The notes: generated from the sequence alone by a model not told the origin. A DNA stretch of 64,000 bases from CAITSH01 sp945892985 (GCA_945892985.1 CAMDDU010000015.1:1-64000), one strand, 5' to 3'. Shown: positions 42,517 through 52,162, counted from the stretch's first letter. A program made the numbers and translations.

Positions 42517-43972
42517 CGGTTGCCTTCAGCGCCTGCATGACCAGCGGCGGCAGGCGCGGCGTCGCTTCGGCGAGGCAGGCCTCGAAACTTCGCGCCACCG
42601 CCAGCACCAGGTCGTCCTGACCCCAGGGGCCGACGATTTGCAGGCCCACCGGAATGCCGCCGGCGGTAAAACCGCAGGGAATGGAAATGGCCGGCTGGCC
42701 CGACAGGTTGAACGGATAGGTGAACGGCGTCCACCCTATCCACGGCAGCGGCACCGAGGCGTCGCCGCCGGCCGGCACTTCCTTGTCCGCATCAAAGGGC
42801 AGCAGCGGCATGGTCGGCGTGACCAACACATCAAAGCGCTCGAGCACCGCGCAGGCGGCTGAAACGAATTTGCGCCTGTCGCCTATGGCCTTGAAGTAAT
42901 CGGCGACTGCATAGTCCTTGGCGAGGCCGTCGAGGCGCGCCAGGCCCTGGTCCATTTTCGCGCCGTGCTTGGCAATCAGCTCGGCAAAGCCCAGACCGCG
43001 GCCAGTGACCCACAGCGTCTCGAAGGATTCGTAAGGCAGTTCGGCATCTATGGTCGTGTTCTTGTAGGCACCCTTGACCGAGCGCTTGAGGCGCGACACT
43101 GCGCGCGCGAACACCGCACTGACTTCGTCGTCCACTTGCACACCAAACAGCGAGGCCGCCACGCCGATGCGCAGTGCACCGGCACGCAGGCGCCTTTGCC
43201 GCGCCGGATCGGCGTTCGCAGCCGAGTTGTACGACAGCGGATCGCGCGCATCCGGCCCGGCACTTGCGCGTAACACCAGCGCGGCATCGCCGACGGTGCG
43301 GCACAGCGGTCCTTGGTGCGACAGCGTTTCAGTCACTGTGCCCGGCCACACCGGAATGCGGCCCAGCGTCGGCTTGAGCCCGACGGTGCCGCAAAAGGCG
43401 GCGGGTATGCGTATTGAACCGCCGGCATCCGAGCCGAGCGCAATGGGTACCGCTCCGGTCGCCACCGTCACCGCCGAACCGGCGCTGGAGCCGCCGGAGT
43501 TGCGTGTCGTGTCCCAGGGATTGCGCGTCACGCCGCTGAGCGGTGAAATGCCGGTGCCCTTCCAGCCGAACTCGGGCATGGTGGTCTTGCCGATGATGAC
43601 AACACCAGCTTCGAGCATACGCTCTATCATCGGCGAGTTGGTGTCGGGCACGTACTCGGTGCTGGTGCGCGAACCGCGCGTCGCCGGGAAGCCCTTGAGG
43701 TAGAAGTTGTCCTTGATGGCGATGGGCACGCCGTGCAGCGGGCTGCGCAACTGGCCCTTGCGCGCCTCGGCCTCGCGCGCCGTCGCGCCCTTGCGCGCAT
43801 AGGCTTCGAGAAACATCACATAGGCGTTGACCGCCGGTTCAAATTGCTTCGCCAGCGCAATCGCGCACTCGGCCAGTTGCACCGGCGATACGCGGCGCTG
43901 CGCCACCAACCGCCCCAGCTTCGCCGCCGAGGATCGTGCAAATTCCGCCGGTCCGAGTTCCTTGAATGCCAT
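42494..43972 (-). CDS. Amidase (amidase signature family)
   Basis: A 492-residue hydrolase of amides. The Ser-cisSer-Lys triad is intact: Lys in GVPIAIKDNF, SS in NSGGSSAGSAVTVA, and nucleophile Ser in GSDAGGSIRIPAAFCG. No signal peptide. ATG 43972 with GGGG upstream; the longer frame to 44158 runs into the M20 gene. Likely opens or hydrolyses an amide intermediate. Confidence 0.9.
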   Translation of the reverse strand: MAFKELGPAEFARSSAAKLGRLVAQRRVSPVQLAECAIALAKQFEPAVNAYVMFLEAYARKGATAREAEARKGQLRSPLHGVPIAIKDNFYLKGFPATRGSRTSTEYVPDTNSPMIERMLEAGVVIIGKTTMPEFGWKGTGISPLSGVTRNPWDTTRNSGGSSAGSAVTVATGAVPIALGSDAGGSIRIPAAFCGTVGLKPTLGRIPVWPGTVTETLSHQGPLCRTVGDAALVLRASAGPDARDPLSYNSAANADPARQRRLRAGALRIGVAASLFGVQVDDEVSAVFARAVSRLKRSVKGAYKNTTIDAELPYESFETLWVTGRGLGFAELIAKHGAKMDQGLARLDGLAKDYAVADYFKAIGDRRKFVSAACAVLERFDVLVTPTMPLLPFDADKEVPAGGDASVPLPWIGWTPFTYPFNLSGQPAISIPCGFTAGGIPVGLQIVGPWGQDDLVLAVARSFEACLAEATPRLPPLVMQALKATDGKLGKK

Positions 43973-44025
43973 GCCTGCCCCCTTGCGTGTACTGATGAAC
44001 CCGCTGCCGCGTACTGGCTTGCTTC

Positions 44026-45213
44026 TTAGATGGCCTTGAGCATTTTTGCCGTGGCCAGCGTGTAGATTTTTGTCGCCGCCTCGATGTCGGACAGCGCCAG
44101 CGATTCGTTCGGCTGGTACACCGGTTCGCCGCCGGGTCCGAAAATCACCGTGTCGCACAAGTGGCCGACCGTTGCCGTGTCCGCCAGCCAGGAACCGCCA
44201 ACCAGTTTGGGCGTCCTGCCCATCACCGCTGTCCAGGACTCGACCAGAGCCTGCACAATGGGCGCCTTGGGGTCGACCATGAAGGAGTTTTTCTTGTCCG
44301 CCACAACAAGCTCGAGCTTGATCGACGGATCGCGCGCAACGGCCTTGTCGAGCGCGCCCTGCAGCAGCGCCTGCACCTCCTCGAGCGGCACGCCCGGCTG
44401 CGGACGCGTGTCGACGCGGATGGTGCAGCGATCGGGAATCATCGACGGGCCGCCCGGGAACAGGCCGCCGTAAATGCGGCCAACCGCGGTGAACAGTTCC
44501 GCCCCTACCAACGCTTCCATTTCCTTGCTGATTTTCGGAAAGTACTTAAGCTTGGACAACTCTTCGACCACCGGCAGCATTTTCTCGATGGCGTTGGTCG
44601 CATGGTATTTATGGCAGGTGTGGGCCGAATGGCCTATCGTGGAAATGTCAAAGTAATAACGGCCGCGGTGCGCAATGTAAATCTGCATGTCGGTCAGCTC
44701 ACCGAGGATGCTGCAATCAAACTTGTGGCGGTTGAACAAGTCGATGGCACCGGTCTGCTGGCCCATGTGGTCGGCGACACCGCAGAAGGTCAGCTTTCCG
44801 GAGAATTCGACACCCGAATCGATGATGGTTTTCATTGCGCCTATCAATGAACCGAGGCCGGCCTTCATGTCCATGACCCCATGGCCGAACAACCGGTTGT
44901 TTTCGATGGCGCCGTCAAACGGATCGCGCTCCCAGCCTTCGCACACTGGCTTGGTGTCAAGGTGGCCGGTAAGCAGCAGGTGCGGACCGGGACGCCCGCT
45001 GTCGACCTGCCATAGCGTATTCAGGCGCCCGGGCGAAACCTCCTCGCACCAGACCTTGCCGACACCGAAGGATTTGAGCCGCGCCTCGAGCTGCTGGGCG
45101 AGCACGCCCTCCTTGCCGGAAGTACTGTCGGTACGCACCATTTCCTGGGTGACGCCGATGGCTGCGTCGGTGGCCAGCACTTTGTCGAATTTGTCGAGAA
45201 TAGCTGTGCTCAC
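44026..45213 (-). CDS. M20-family hydrolase homologue with altered active site
   Basis: A 395-residue protein of the M20/ArgE/DapE group. Metal motifs LLLTGHLDTKPV and GHGVMDMKAG are intact, as are ILGELTD and the dimerisation-domain GHSAHTCHKYHATNAIE. The expected DEEG, carrying the general base and bridging Glu, reads ADHMGQQTGA. Final His in the C-terminal domain not clear. Starts with GTG 45213 behind GGAG; an ATG at 45267 has no such site. First gene of a run of seven or eight genes. Family members are carbamoylases, deacetylases and peptidases. Confidence 0.85.
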   Translation of the reverse strand: MSTAILDKFDKVLATDAAIGVTQEMVRTDSTSGKEGVLAQQLEARLKSFGVGKVWCEEVSPGRLNTLWQVDSGRPGPHLLLTGHLDTKPVCEGWERDPFDGAIENNRLFGHGVMDMKAGLGSLIGAMKTIIDSGVEFSGKLTFCGVADHMGQQTGAIDLFNRHKFDCSILGELTDMQIYIAHRGRYYFDISTIGHSAHTCHKYHATNAIEKMLPVVEELSKLKYFPKISKEMEALVGAELFTAVGRIYGGLFPGGPSMIPDRCTIRVDTRPQPGVPLEEVQALLQGALDKAVARDPSIKLELVVADKKNSFMVDPKAPIVQALVESWTAVMGRTPKLVGGSWLADTATVGHLCDTVIFGPGGEPVYQPNESLALSDIEAATKIYTLATAKMLKAI

Positions 45214-45437
45214 GTTGACTCCTGATAACTTGATAAGAATTTCAAAAAACCATTTATCTCCAGCCACTCAGGGACTACAAATACTCGCCTGGCGGCGTCT
45301 TGGTAGGCTTGTCGTGAGCGACGCCAGGAAAGAAAATTTATGGCAAAACTCACACACCGAAGGCATTTTTAGTATATTGTATTTTTTATTTATTGCAAGC
45401 CAAGTTTCTTCAAACCCAACCGCCAGAGAGGCAGGAC
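45214..45437. promoter_or_regulatory. Divergent promoter region of the catabolic island
   Basis: This 224-base AT-rich gap separates the minus-strand M20 operon from the plus-strand amidohydrolase/molybdenum-hydroxylase pair. AGTATATTGTAT at 45371-45382 partly resembles the GTATAC dyads at 57758-57786 and could be an operator or overlap a -10 box. An imperfect GC dyad (CTGGCG ... CGCCAG) lies at about 45290-45330. Confidence 0.45.
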
Positions 45438-46835
45438 ATGCCGCAAACCGCCGACATACTGATAGAGCACGCCATCGTACTGACCATGGATGCGACGCGC
45501 CGCATCCTCACCGATGGCGCGGTTGCGATACTCGGCGACCGCATCGTTGCAGTCGGCAAGACCGCCGAAATCAAAAAGGCTTGGGCAGGCCGCAAGGTCA
45601 TAGACGGCAGCAATCGCCTGGTGATGCCCGGCCTTGTTGACGGCCACGCCCACCTCAACGAAATCGCCCGTGGCCTGATCCCCGACAACCTGAAAACCAG
45701 CGACTGGCTCAAGGACTGGTGCTACCCCTACCTCGCCGCGACCAAGCCGGAAGACGAATACTGGTACTCGCAATGCCTGATGGCCGAAATGATTCGCAGC
45801 GGCACCACCTGCTTTGCTGAACCGGGCTGCAGCTACCTGCCCTCGGTGGTGAAATCCATAGAGAACTCCGGCATGCGTGCCAGCACCGGCAGCTGGGTGT
45901 GGGACCACGGCGGGCCAGACGGCCAGAAGTGTCCCGAGTACTTCCTCAAAATGAACCTGAAGGAATGCCTCGACCTGACCGAGAACAACATCAAGTCCTT
46001 CAACGGCGCGGCCAACGGCCGCATCAAAATTTTCGCCACCATTGAGGGCGTGGGCACCTGCTCCGACGAACTGATGCAGGGCACCAAGGAAATCGCCGAC
46101 AAGTACAAGACCTCGACGCTGATGCACAAGGCCAGTTCGCGCGAGGAAGCCGCCGCCGAAATGCGCGCCACCGGACACCGCCCGGTCGAGCACATGTACA
46201 AGATCGGCGTGCTCGGCCCCAATGTGTATCTCAACCATATGACCGCGGTCGATCCCTACGAGGTGGACTACCTCGCCGAAACCGACACCAAGGTCTGCCA
46301 GAACCCGCCGGCCGCGCTCAAGCTCGCCAAGGGCACGACGCAAATGGGCAAGTTCATCGAAATGCGCAAGGCCGGCGTCACTGTCGCGCTCGGCTGCGAC
46401 GGCGTGAACTCCGGGGACAGCAAGGACATGTTCCGCACCATGTACCTCGCCGCAACACTGTCCAAGGATTCGCGCCTTGACCCCGGCGTAATCACCGCCG
46501 AAGAGGTCATAGAAATGGCCACCCTCGACGGCTACCGCGCAATGGGCTGGGAAGATGACCTGGGCGTGATCGAGGCCGGCAAAAAAGCCGACCTGATCCT
46601 GATCGACATCGACCGCCCCGAGTTTGTGCCGACCTACAACTACATCTACAGCCTGGTGTATTCGGCCAACGGCGATTGCGTCGACACCGTGATGGTCGAC
46701 GGCAGGATACTGATGGAAGGCCGTGAACTGACCACCATAAATATGGAAGAAGTGCGCGCGCATTGCCGCGAACTGGCGCCGCAACTGCTCGCCCGCTCCA
46801 ACGTCAAACCCGTCTCCCGCTGGCCGGTAGTCTGA
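45438..46835 (+). CDS. Amidohydrolase (MtaD/TrzN-like) with altered catalytic Glu position
   Basis: A 465-residue protein of the SAH-deaminase/chlorohydrolase family. The metal HxH is in MPGLVDGHAHLNE, a ligand His in LMHKASS, a His in YLNHMTA and the Asp in ALGCDGVNSGD. The family's HxxE Glu after the third His is Ser here, and the usual HNP after the next strand is QNP. ATG 45438 with GAGAGGC upstream. The gene ends 23 bases before the molybdenum hydroxylase gene. Likely a hydrolytic deaminase or ring-opening enzyme. Confidence 0.82.
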   Translation: MPQTADILIEHAIVLTMDATRRILTDGAVAILGDRIVAVGKTAEIKKAWAGRKVIDGSNRLVMPGLVDGHAHLNEIARGLIPDNLKTSDWLKDWCYPYLAATKPEDEYWYSQCLMAEMIRSGTTCFAEPGCSYLPSVVKSIENSGMRASTGSWVWDHGGPDGQKCPEYFLKMNLKECLDLTENNIKSFNGAANGRIKIFATIEGVGTCSDELMQGTKEIADKYKTSTLMHKASSREEAAAEMRATGHRPVEHMYKIGVLGPNVYLNHMTAVDPYEVDYLAETDTKVCQNPPAALKLAKGTTQMGKFIEMRKAGVTVALGCDGVNSGDSKDMFRTMYLAATLSKDSRLDPGVITAEEVIEMATLDGYRAMGWEDDLGVIEAGKKADLILIDIDRPEFVPTYNYIYSLVYSANGDCVDTVMVDGRILMEGRELTTINMEEVRAHCRELAPQLLARSNVKPVSRWPVV

Positions 46836-46858
46836 ACTCGGGGCGTTCGAACTGCGCC

Positions 46859-49210
46859 ATGCCGGAGGCAACGGGTACCGGCCTGCACATCGGCCGGCGC
46901 GTTCTACGCGTCGAAGACGAGCGCCTGCTAAAAGGGATGGGGCAGTACACCGCCGACATCACCTTTGCGCGCCTGGCCCACCTCGCGGTCGTGCGTTCCG
47001 ACCACGCTTCGGCGGAAATCATTTCAATCGACACCAGCGCCGCACTGGCCATGCCGGGTGTGCTTGGCGTGTGGACCGGTGGCGATGCCGCCGCCGACTC
47101 ACTGGGCGGCATACCCTGGGAAGACCGCCCTCCCCCTTCGGACACAGCGCGCGCGGCCGGACTGCCGCCCGCTGGCAATGCGTCCGTGGCCATGCCGCAA
47201 CCGGTGCTGGCCCAGCGCCGCTTACGCTTTCAGGGCGAGGGGGTTGCCATCGTCGTAGCCGAAAGCCATGAACTGGCCCGCGACGCCGCCGAACGTGTCG
47301 TCGTGGAGTACGCAGTCCTCAATGCGGCCGTGCGGCCGGCGGCCCCCGGACCGGCGGTCTGGGAACAGTTCCCGGACAATATCGCTTTCTCATTTTGCTG
47401 CGGCGATGCCGCGGCAACCACTTCTGCGTTTGCGGGCGCGGCGCGCACCGTCCGCGTGGCGGTGGACGTTCCACGCCTGATTCAGAACCCCATCGAGCCG
47501 CGCACCTACGTCGGCGAGTGGGATGCCGCGAGCGGCCGTTACACACTGCATGCCGCGGCCGGCAAGCCGCAGGCTGTGGGTCGTACCATCGCGCGTGACA
47601 TTTTCAGGATTGCGCAAGACCGGGTGCGCGTCATCACGCGCGACGTAGGCGGCGGCTTCGGCTCGAAGAACATCCTCTACCCGGAGGAGGTGCTGGTGTT
47701 GTGGGCAGCGCGCAAGCTCGGCCGGCCCGTGCGCTGGCTGGGCTCGCGCTCCGAGAACTTCCTCACCGATACACAGGCGCGCGACCAGTCGGCAGTGCTC
47801 GATCTCGGCTTCGATGCCGTCGGTCGCATACTCGGGCTGCGCGCGGCGGTCACCAGCAACCTGGGCGCCTACCTCAGCCCGAAGGGCGCGATCCCACCGA
47901 TCATCGTATCGAAAGTCCTTACCGGGACCTATGTGGTCCCGGCAGTCGAGCTTGAAGTGAAGGCCTGGTACACCAACACGCCGCCGACCGGCCCCTACCG
48001 TGGCGCCGGCACACCCGAGGCAATATTCATGATCGAGTACGCCATGGACTGCGCGGCGCGAGAACTCGGCATGTCGCCGGCGGAACTTCGCCGCCGCAAC
48101 CTGATCCCCGCCACCACCAAACCGTATTCCACCAGCCTCGGCGTGCACTTTGATTCCTGTGACCTCGCAGCTGCGCTGGTTGCCGCCGAGCAGGCCGCCG
48201 ACGTTGCCGGGTTTGCATCGCGGCGCATACAAAGCGCGGCCCGGGGACGGTTGCGCGGCCTCGGCTACGCCAGCATGATCGAATGGGCGGGCATTGGCAT
48301 TACGGAGCGGGCCATGCTCTCCTGCCTGCCTGACGGTACGGTCGTCGCACGTGTGGGCACCATGTCGCAGGGCCAGTCGCACCAGACCGTCTACACCCAG
48401 CTCGTCGCCGACCTCCTGGGCATCACTGCCGCGCGCATCCGGATCGTGCAAGGGGACACCGACGAGATGCCTGATGCCATAGGCACCGGCGCGTCCCGCT
48501 CGCTCACCGTCGCCGGAAGCGCACTGCTTGCCGCAACGGGAAAGCTGATCGAGGCCGGGCGTACCGGCGCCGCCGACCTGCTCGAGGTGTCGGCGGATGA
48601 CATTTCATTTGCTGATGGCCGTTACACGATCAGCGGCACCGACCGCGGAGCCAGCCTGGCGGAAGTGGCCGCCCATGCGATCAAGGCGGGCGCTGACGCG
48701 CATTTCGGGCTGTACGCCGAGGACCGGTTCACGCCCGCCGATTCGACCTGCCCCAACGGCTGTCACATCGCTGAAGTAGAAATCGACCCGGAAACCGGCG
48801 TCGTCACGCTGCAGAACTACACCATCGTGCAGGACGTCGGACGCGCAATCAATCCAATGGTGGTCGAAGCGCAATTGATGGGGGGCGTCACGCAGGGCAT
48901 CGGCCAGGCCCTTTTCGAGCGCGCCGTGTTCGATCCGGAATCAGGGCAATTACTATCCGGCACATTCATGGACTACGCAATGCCGCGTGCCGACGGCGTC
49001 CCCGCCTTCACCGTCAAGCTGCTGGAGGTGCCCAGTCCGCATGCGCCCATGGGCATGAAGTCCTGCGGCGAAATCGGCGCAACCGGCGGGCCGGCGACCA
49101 CCTTCAATGCGGTAATGGATGCGCTCGCAGGCCTCGGCGTTCGCGATCTGCGCATGCCTGCAACACCCGAACGGGTGCTGCAGGCAATACGCAACGCACC
49201 GACCCCTTAG
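46859..49210 (+). CDS. Molybdenum hydroxylase large subunit (CoxL/XdhA-like)
   Basis: A 783-residue xanthine-dehydrogenase family protein. N-terminal Ald_Xan_dh_C domain (RVEDERLLKGMGQYTADI). Molybdopterin domains follow: DVGGGFGSK near residue 265, GPYRGAGTPEA near 380, GTMSQGQSHQT, and the catalytic Glu in CGEIGATGG near 745. It should hydroxylate a carbon next to a ring nitrogen. No 2Fe-2S (CoxS) or FAD (CoxM) subunit gene is in the window, which is unusual. ATG 46859. Confidence 0.88.
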   Translation: MPEATGTGLHIGRRVLRVEDERLLKGMGQYTADITFARLAHLAVVRSDHASAEIISIDTSAALAMPGVLGVWTGGDAAADSLGGIPWEDRPPPSDTARAAGLPPAGNASVAMPQPVLAQRRLRFQGEGVAIVVAESHELARDAAERVVVEYAVLNAAVRPAAPGPAVWEQFPDNIAFSFCCGDAAATTSAFAGAARTVRVAVDVPRLIQNPIEPRTYVGEWDAASGRYTLHAAAGKPQAVGRTIARDIFRIAQDRVRVITRDVGGGFGSKNILYPEEVLVLWAARKLGRPVRWLGSRSENFLTDTQARDQSAVLDLGFDAVGRILGLRAAVTSNLGAYLSPKGAIPPIIVSKVLTGTYVVPAVELEVKAWYTNTPPTGPYRGAGTPEAIFMIEYAMDCAARELGMSPAELRRRNLIPATTKPYSTSLGVHFDSCDLAAALVAAEQAADVAGFASRRIQSAARGRLRGLGYASMIEWAGIGITERAMLSCLPDGTVVARVGTMSQGQSHQTVYTQLVADLLGITAARIRIVQGDTDEMPDAIGTGASRSLTVAGSALLAATGKLIEAGRTGAADLLEVSADDISFADGRYTISGTDRGASLAEVAAHAIKAGADAHFGLYAEDRFTPADSTCPNGCHIAEVEIDPETGVVTLQNYTIVQDVGRAINPMVVEAQLMGGVTQGIGQALFERAVFDPESGQLLSGTFMDYAMPRADGVPAFTVKLLEVPSPHAPMGMKSCGEIGATGGPATTFNAVMDALAGLGVRDLRMPATPERVLQAIRNAPTP

Positions 49211-49227
49211 CGGATCGCGCGCGTCTC

Positions 49228-50121
49228 CTAGCTCTTGGCGTTGGGGTCGAGCAGCACTGCGGGCTGCTCGGTGCGCTTATCGCGCAGCGTCCAGCGGTCC
49301 GCATCGACAGTCGCCATGAAATCCTGCAGGTGCTGGTTGAAGAGCCCCGGATCCTCGAGGTTGATCGTGTGACCGGCCTTGGGCATCACCACCAGCCCCG
49401 CAGATGGCACGGTGCGCTTGAGGAAGGCGCCGGTACCCAGCGCCGGGCGGTCTTCATCTCCGTGGATGATCAACGTCGGCACTATCATCTTCTTGAGGTC
49501 CGCCTCAAGCTCGAACGGCGAAGGCCTGCGCATCTGCACCCCACGCAGCGTCATCGCAGCGCCCTTCTCGGAATGCTCGCTGAGCTGGTCGATAAATTCT
49601 TTGAAGCCGCGCGGGTCCTTCGCCTGCAACTGTTCGCGCCCCGGCCCCGCCCCGTAGATAGGCGCGAATTTCTTTGCGCCTTCGTTTTCCCAGCGCTGCG
49701 CCACCACCTCAACCTCTGCGCGAAACTGCGCCGCCTTCTCTGGCTCGGCACCGAAACCAACGCCACCAATGACAACCGAAAGGGCTCGATCCGGGTAGAT
49801 GATGCCGAAGTTCATCGCGGCAAAGCCACCCATCGACAGGCCGACGACGTGCGCTTTGGCGATTTTCAGGTGGTCAAGAACGTCCTTGGCGTCATCGACG
49901 GCGCGGCGCTGGCTGTATTTTTCCAGGTTGTCCGGTACCTCCGATGGCGGATAACCGCGCGCGCAGAACGTGATGCAGCGATAGCGCCGGCTGAAGTAGC
50001 GAACCTGCGTTTCCCAGGCGCGATGGTCGCCGGAAAACTCGTGGATGAAGATGATGGGGATACCGCTCCCCGTTTCCTCGAAGTACAGCTTTACGCCATC
50101 GGATGCAGTCATGTACGGCAT
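49228..50121 (-). CDS. Alpha/beta hydrolase (PcaD-like), second copy
   Basis: A 297-residue hydrolase: IFIHEFSGDHRAWETQ, nucleophile GLSMGG, acid in HGDEDRPAL, His in KAGHTINLEDP. Clearly related to 41620-42516. It is the last gene of the minus-strand run from 57653 and is convergent with the molybdenum hydroxylase gene. ATG 50121 with GGGAG. Confidence 0.82.
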   Translation of the reverse strand: MPYMTASDGVKLYFEETGSGIPIIFIHEFSGDHRAWETQVRYFSRRYRCITFCARGYPPSEVPDNLEKYSQRRAVDDAKDVLDHLKIAKAHVVGLSMGGFAAMNFGIIYPDRALSVVIGGVGFGAEPEKAAQFRAEVEVVAQRWENEGAKKFAPIYGAGPGREQLQAKDPRGFKEFIDQLSEHSEKGAAMTLRGVQMRRPSPFELEADLKKMIVPTLIIHGDEDRPALGTGAFLKRTVPSAGLVVMPKAGHTINLEDPGLFNQHLQDFMATVDADRWTLRDKRTEQPAVLLDPNAKS

Positions 50122-50171
50122 GGTGTCTCCCTGTTCAAAATTCGTCCGATTGAACCCTGTTTACCGCGCAC

Positions 50172-51386
50172 CTAAAGCGCGCCCGCCGCACGCAGGCGCG
50201 CAATGTCCTCTGCAGAATACCCGACGGAGGCCAGCACCGAATCAGTGTCAGCCCCGAGCGCCGGCGCCGGGCGCTCCGGCCAGGCTGTCTGTGCCGCCCC
50301 ATCGCCCATGCGTATCGGCTGCGACACGAAGCGCCCGCCCCCGGCAGCCGCGATCATGTTTCGCGCCAGGACTTGGGGGTCGGCCACCACGTCCGGGATC
50401 GAATTGATCGGGCCGGCGGGTACATCGGCCTTCTCGAGCGCAGCCAGCCACGCGGCACGGCCGCGCTTGATGAAACATTCGTTCAGGATCGGCTCGAGCA
50501 CGGCAATGTTGTGCACACGTGCATTGCCATCGACGAACAACGGCTCCTTGAGCAGGTCTTCGCGGCCAAGCACGTCGCACAGGCGTTCCCACTGCGGCTC
50601 CGTATCGACGCAGACCACGATGGGCTCATCGCTGGTCGAAAAGGCCTGGAACGGGGCGATCAGCGGATGGCGGCTGCCGATGCGCCGCGGTACGTCGCCG
50701 GCGTTCAGGAAGCGCGCCACCGCGTTTTCAAGCAATGCAAGCTGGGCGTCAAGCATGGCAACATCGACGAAAGTGCCGCGTCCGGTGTGTTGGCGCGAGT
50801 GCAGCGCCGACAGGATGCCCACCGTCGCAAAAAGGCCGGCCGCCATGTCGCCGATTGATGCACCAACGCGGACCGGGCCGCGCCCCTCCTCTCCGGTAAT
50901 GCTCATGGTGCCGGACATGGCCTGAATTACGGCGTCGAAGGCGGGTCGACTGCTGTAGGGACCGGTCTGCCCAAAGCCTGAAACCGATGCGTACACGATT
51001 CGCGGATTGACGGCCGCCACGGCGGCGTAGTCAAGACCCAGCCTCGCCATCACGCCGGGACGGTTGTTTTCAAGCAGTACGTCGGCACCGGCAACCAGCC
51101 TCAGAAATGCCGCCTTTCCTTCGGGGTGCTTCAGGTTCAGCGTGACGCTGCGCTTGTTGCGGTTGATGCTTAGAAAGTAAATGCTCTCACCCTGCAGGAA
51201 GGGGCCGATTTTGCGGGTGAAATCACCGCGCCCGGGAACCTCGACCTTGATGACATCCGCGCCGAGCGCCGCCATGATCCAGGTCGAATAGGGCCCAGCC
51301 AGCATGTGACTGAGGTCGACCACCTTGATCCCGGCCAGCGGCAGGGTGCCGGCGCTCCCGGGCTGCGCTGCAGCGCTCATGCTCAT
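50172..51386 (-). CDS. CaiB/BaiF family III CoA-transferase
   Basis: A 404-residue CoA-transferase. N-terminal GIKVVDLSHMLAGPYSTWIMAALGADVIKVE and the conserved active-site Asp in GASIGDMAAGLFA. The C-terminal half has DEPIVV..DTEPQWERLC. It would activate a carboxylic acid by transfer from another CoA ester. ATG 51386 overlaps the crotonase gene by four bases. Confidence 0.92.
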   Translation of the reverse strand: MSMSAAAQPGSAGTLPLAGIKVVDLSHMLAGPYSTWIMAALGADVIKVEVPGRGDFTRKIGPFLQGESIYFLSINRNKRSVTLNLKHPEGKAAFLRLVAGADVLLENNRPGVMARLGLDYAAVAAVNPRIVYASVSGFGQTGPYSSRPAFDAVIQAMSGTMSITGEEGRGPVRVGASIGDMAAGLFATVGILSALHSRQHTGRGTFVDVAMLDAQLALLENAVARFLNAGDVPRRIGSRHPLIAPFQAFSTSDEPIVVCVDTEPQWERLCDVLGREDLLKEPLFVDGNARVHNIAVLEPILNECFIKRGRAAWLAALEKADVPAGPINSIPDVVADPQVLARNMIAAAGGGRFVSQPIRMGDGAAQTAWPERPAPALGADTDSVLASVGYSAEDIARLRAAGAL

Positions 51387-52162
51387 TTTCCCTTGAAGTC
51401 GGGCTTGCGCTTGGCGAAAAATGCATCCAGGCCCTCGCGAAAGTCGCCGCTGCTAAACACTTCCTCGTACCACTTGCGCCCCGCGTAGACGTCGTTCGAC
51501 GGCGCCGTGTATTCCTCGATGATTTCCTTGGTCACCTTGTGTGTCAGCGGCGCATTGTCGGCCAGCACCCGTGCGAAAGCCTCGGTGGCCTCCTGCAATT
51601 GCGCCGGCTCAACGACCTCGTCGACGAGCCCGATCTCCAGCGCCCGCTTTGCGTCCAGCAGTTTGCCGGTCATCATGATCCACTTGGCTTTGGCCGGGCC
51701 GACAAGGTGCGCGAGGCGAAGCACGTCCGGGACAGGCGCAACGAATCCGAACTTTGCCACGGGTACGCCAAAACGCGCTGCCGTGCTGGCAATGCGAAAA
51801 TCACAGGCCACCGCAACGATGCAGCCGCTGCCGACGGCGTAGCCCTGGATCATCGCGATCACCGGCTTGGGGAGCTTTCGTATCGCTGTCTGCATCAACT
51901 CGGCGTTGGCGTCATAGTCAAGCGCCGACTGCGGCGATGCCAGCGACTCCGTGAATTCGTTGATGTCCGCCCCGGAGACAAACACCTTTTCACCGGCGCC
52001 GCGAAGCACCACCACCCTGACCGCGGTGTCCAGCGCGAGTTCATTGAGGCGATCGGCGATCTCGCGGCACAACGCGGCGGACAGCGCATTGCGCACTTCC
52101 GGCCGGTCGACCGTCAGCCAGGCGACGCCGGCTCCAACCTCCAGGTGCAGTTCCTTGCTCAT
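51383..52162 (-). CDS. Enoyl-CoA hydratase/isomerase (crotonase) family protein
   Basis: A 259-residue crotonase. The oxyanion segments are GADINEF and YAVGSGCIVAVACDFRIAS. Both Glu of classical hydratases are missing: the GGGCE position is Ile, and the GAGGT..-Glu position lies in FGFVAPVPD. Therefore water addition is unlikely; isomerase, hydrolase or decarboxylase activity is possible. Adjacent to the CoA-transferase. Confidence 0.85.
   Translation of the reverse strand: MSKELHLEVGAGVAWLTVDRPEVRNALSAALCREIADRLNELALDTAVRVVVLRGAGEKVFVSGADINEFTESLASPQSALDYDANAELMQTAIRKLPKPVIAMIQGYAVGSGCIVAVACDFRIASTAARFGVPVAKFGFVAPVPDVLRLAHLVGPAKAKWIMMTGKLLDAKRALEIGLVDEVVEPAQLQEATEAFARVLADNAPLTHKVTKEIIEEYTAPSNDVYAGRKWYEEVFSSGDFREGLDAFFAKRKPDFKGK

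Noticed and set aside
42494..44158. Longer amidase starting inside the M20 gene
   Set aside because: The first 62 codons are an out-of-frame translation of the M20 gene end; ATG 43972 has a ribosome-binding site and fits the family.
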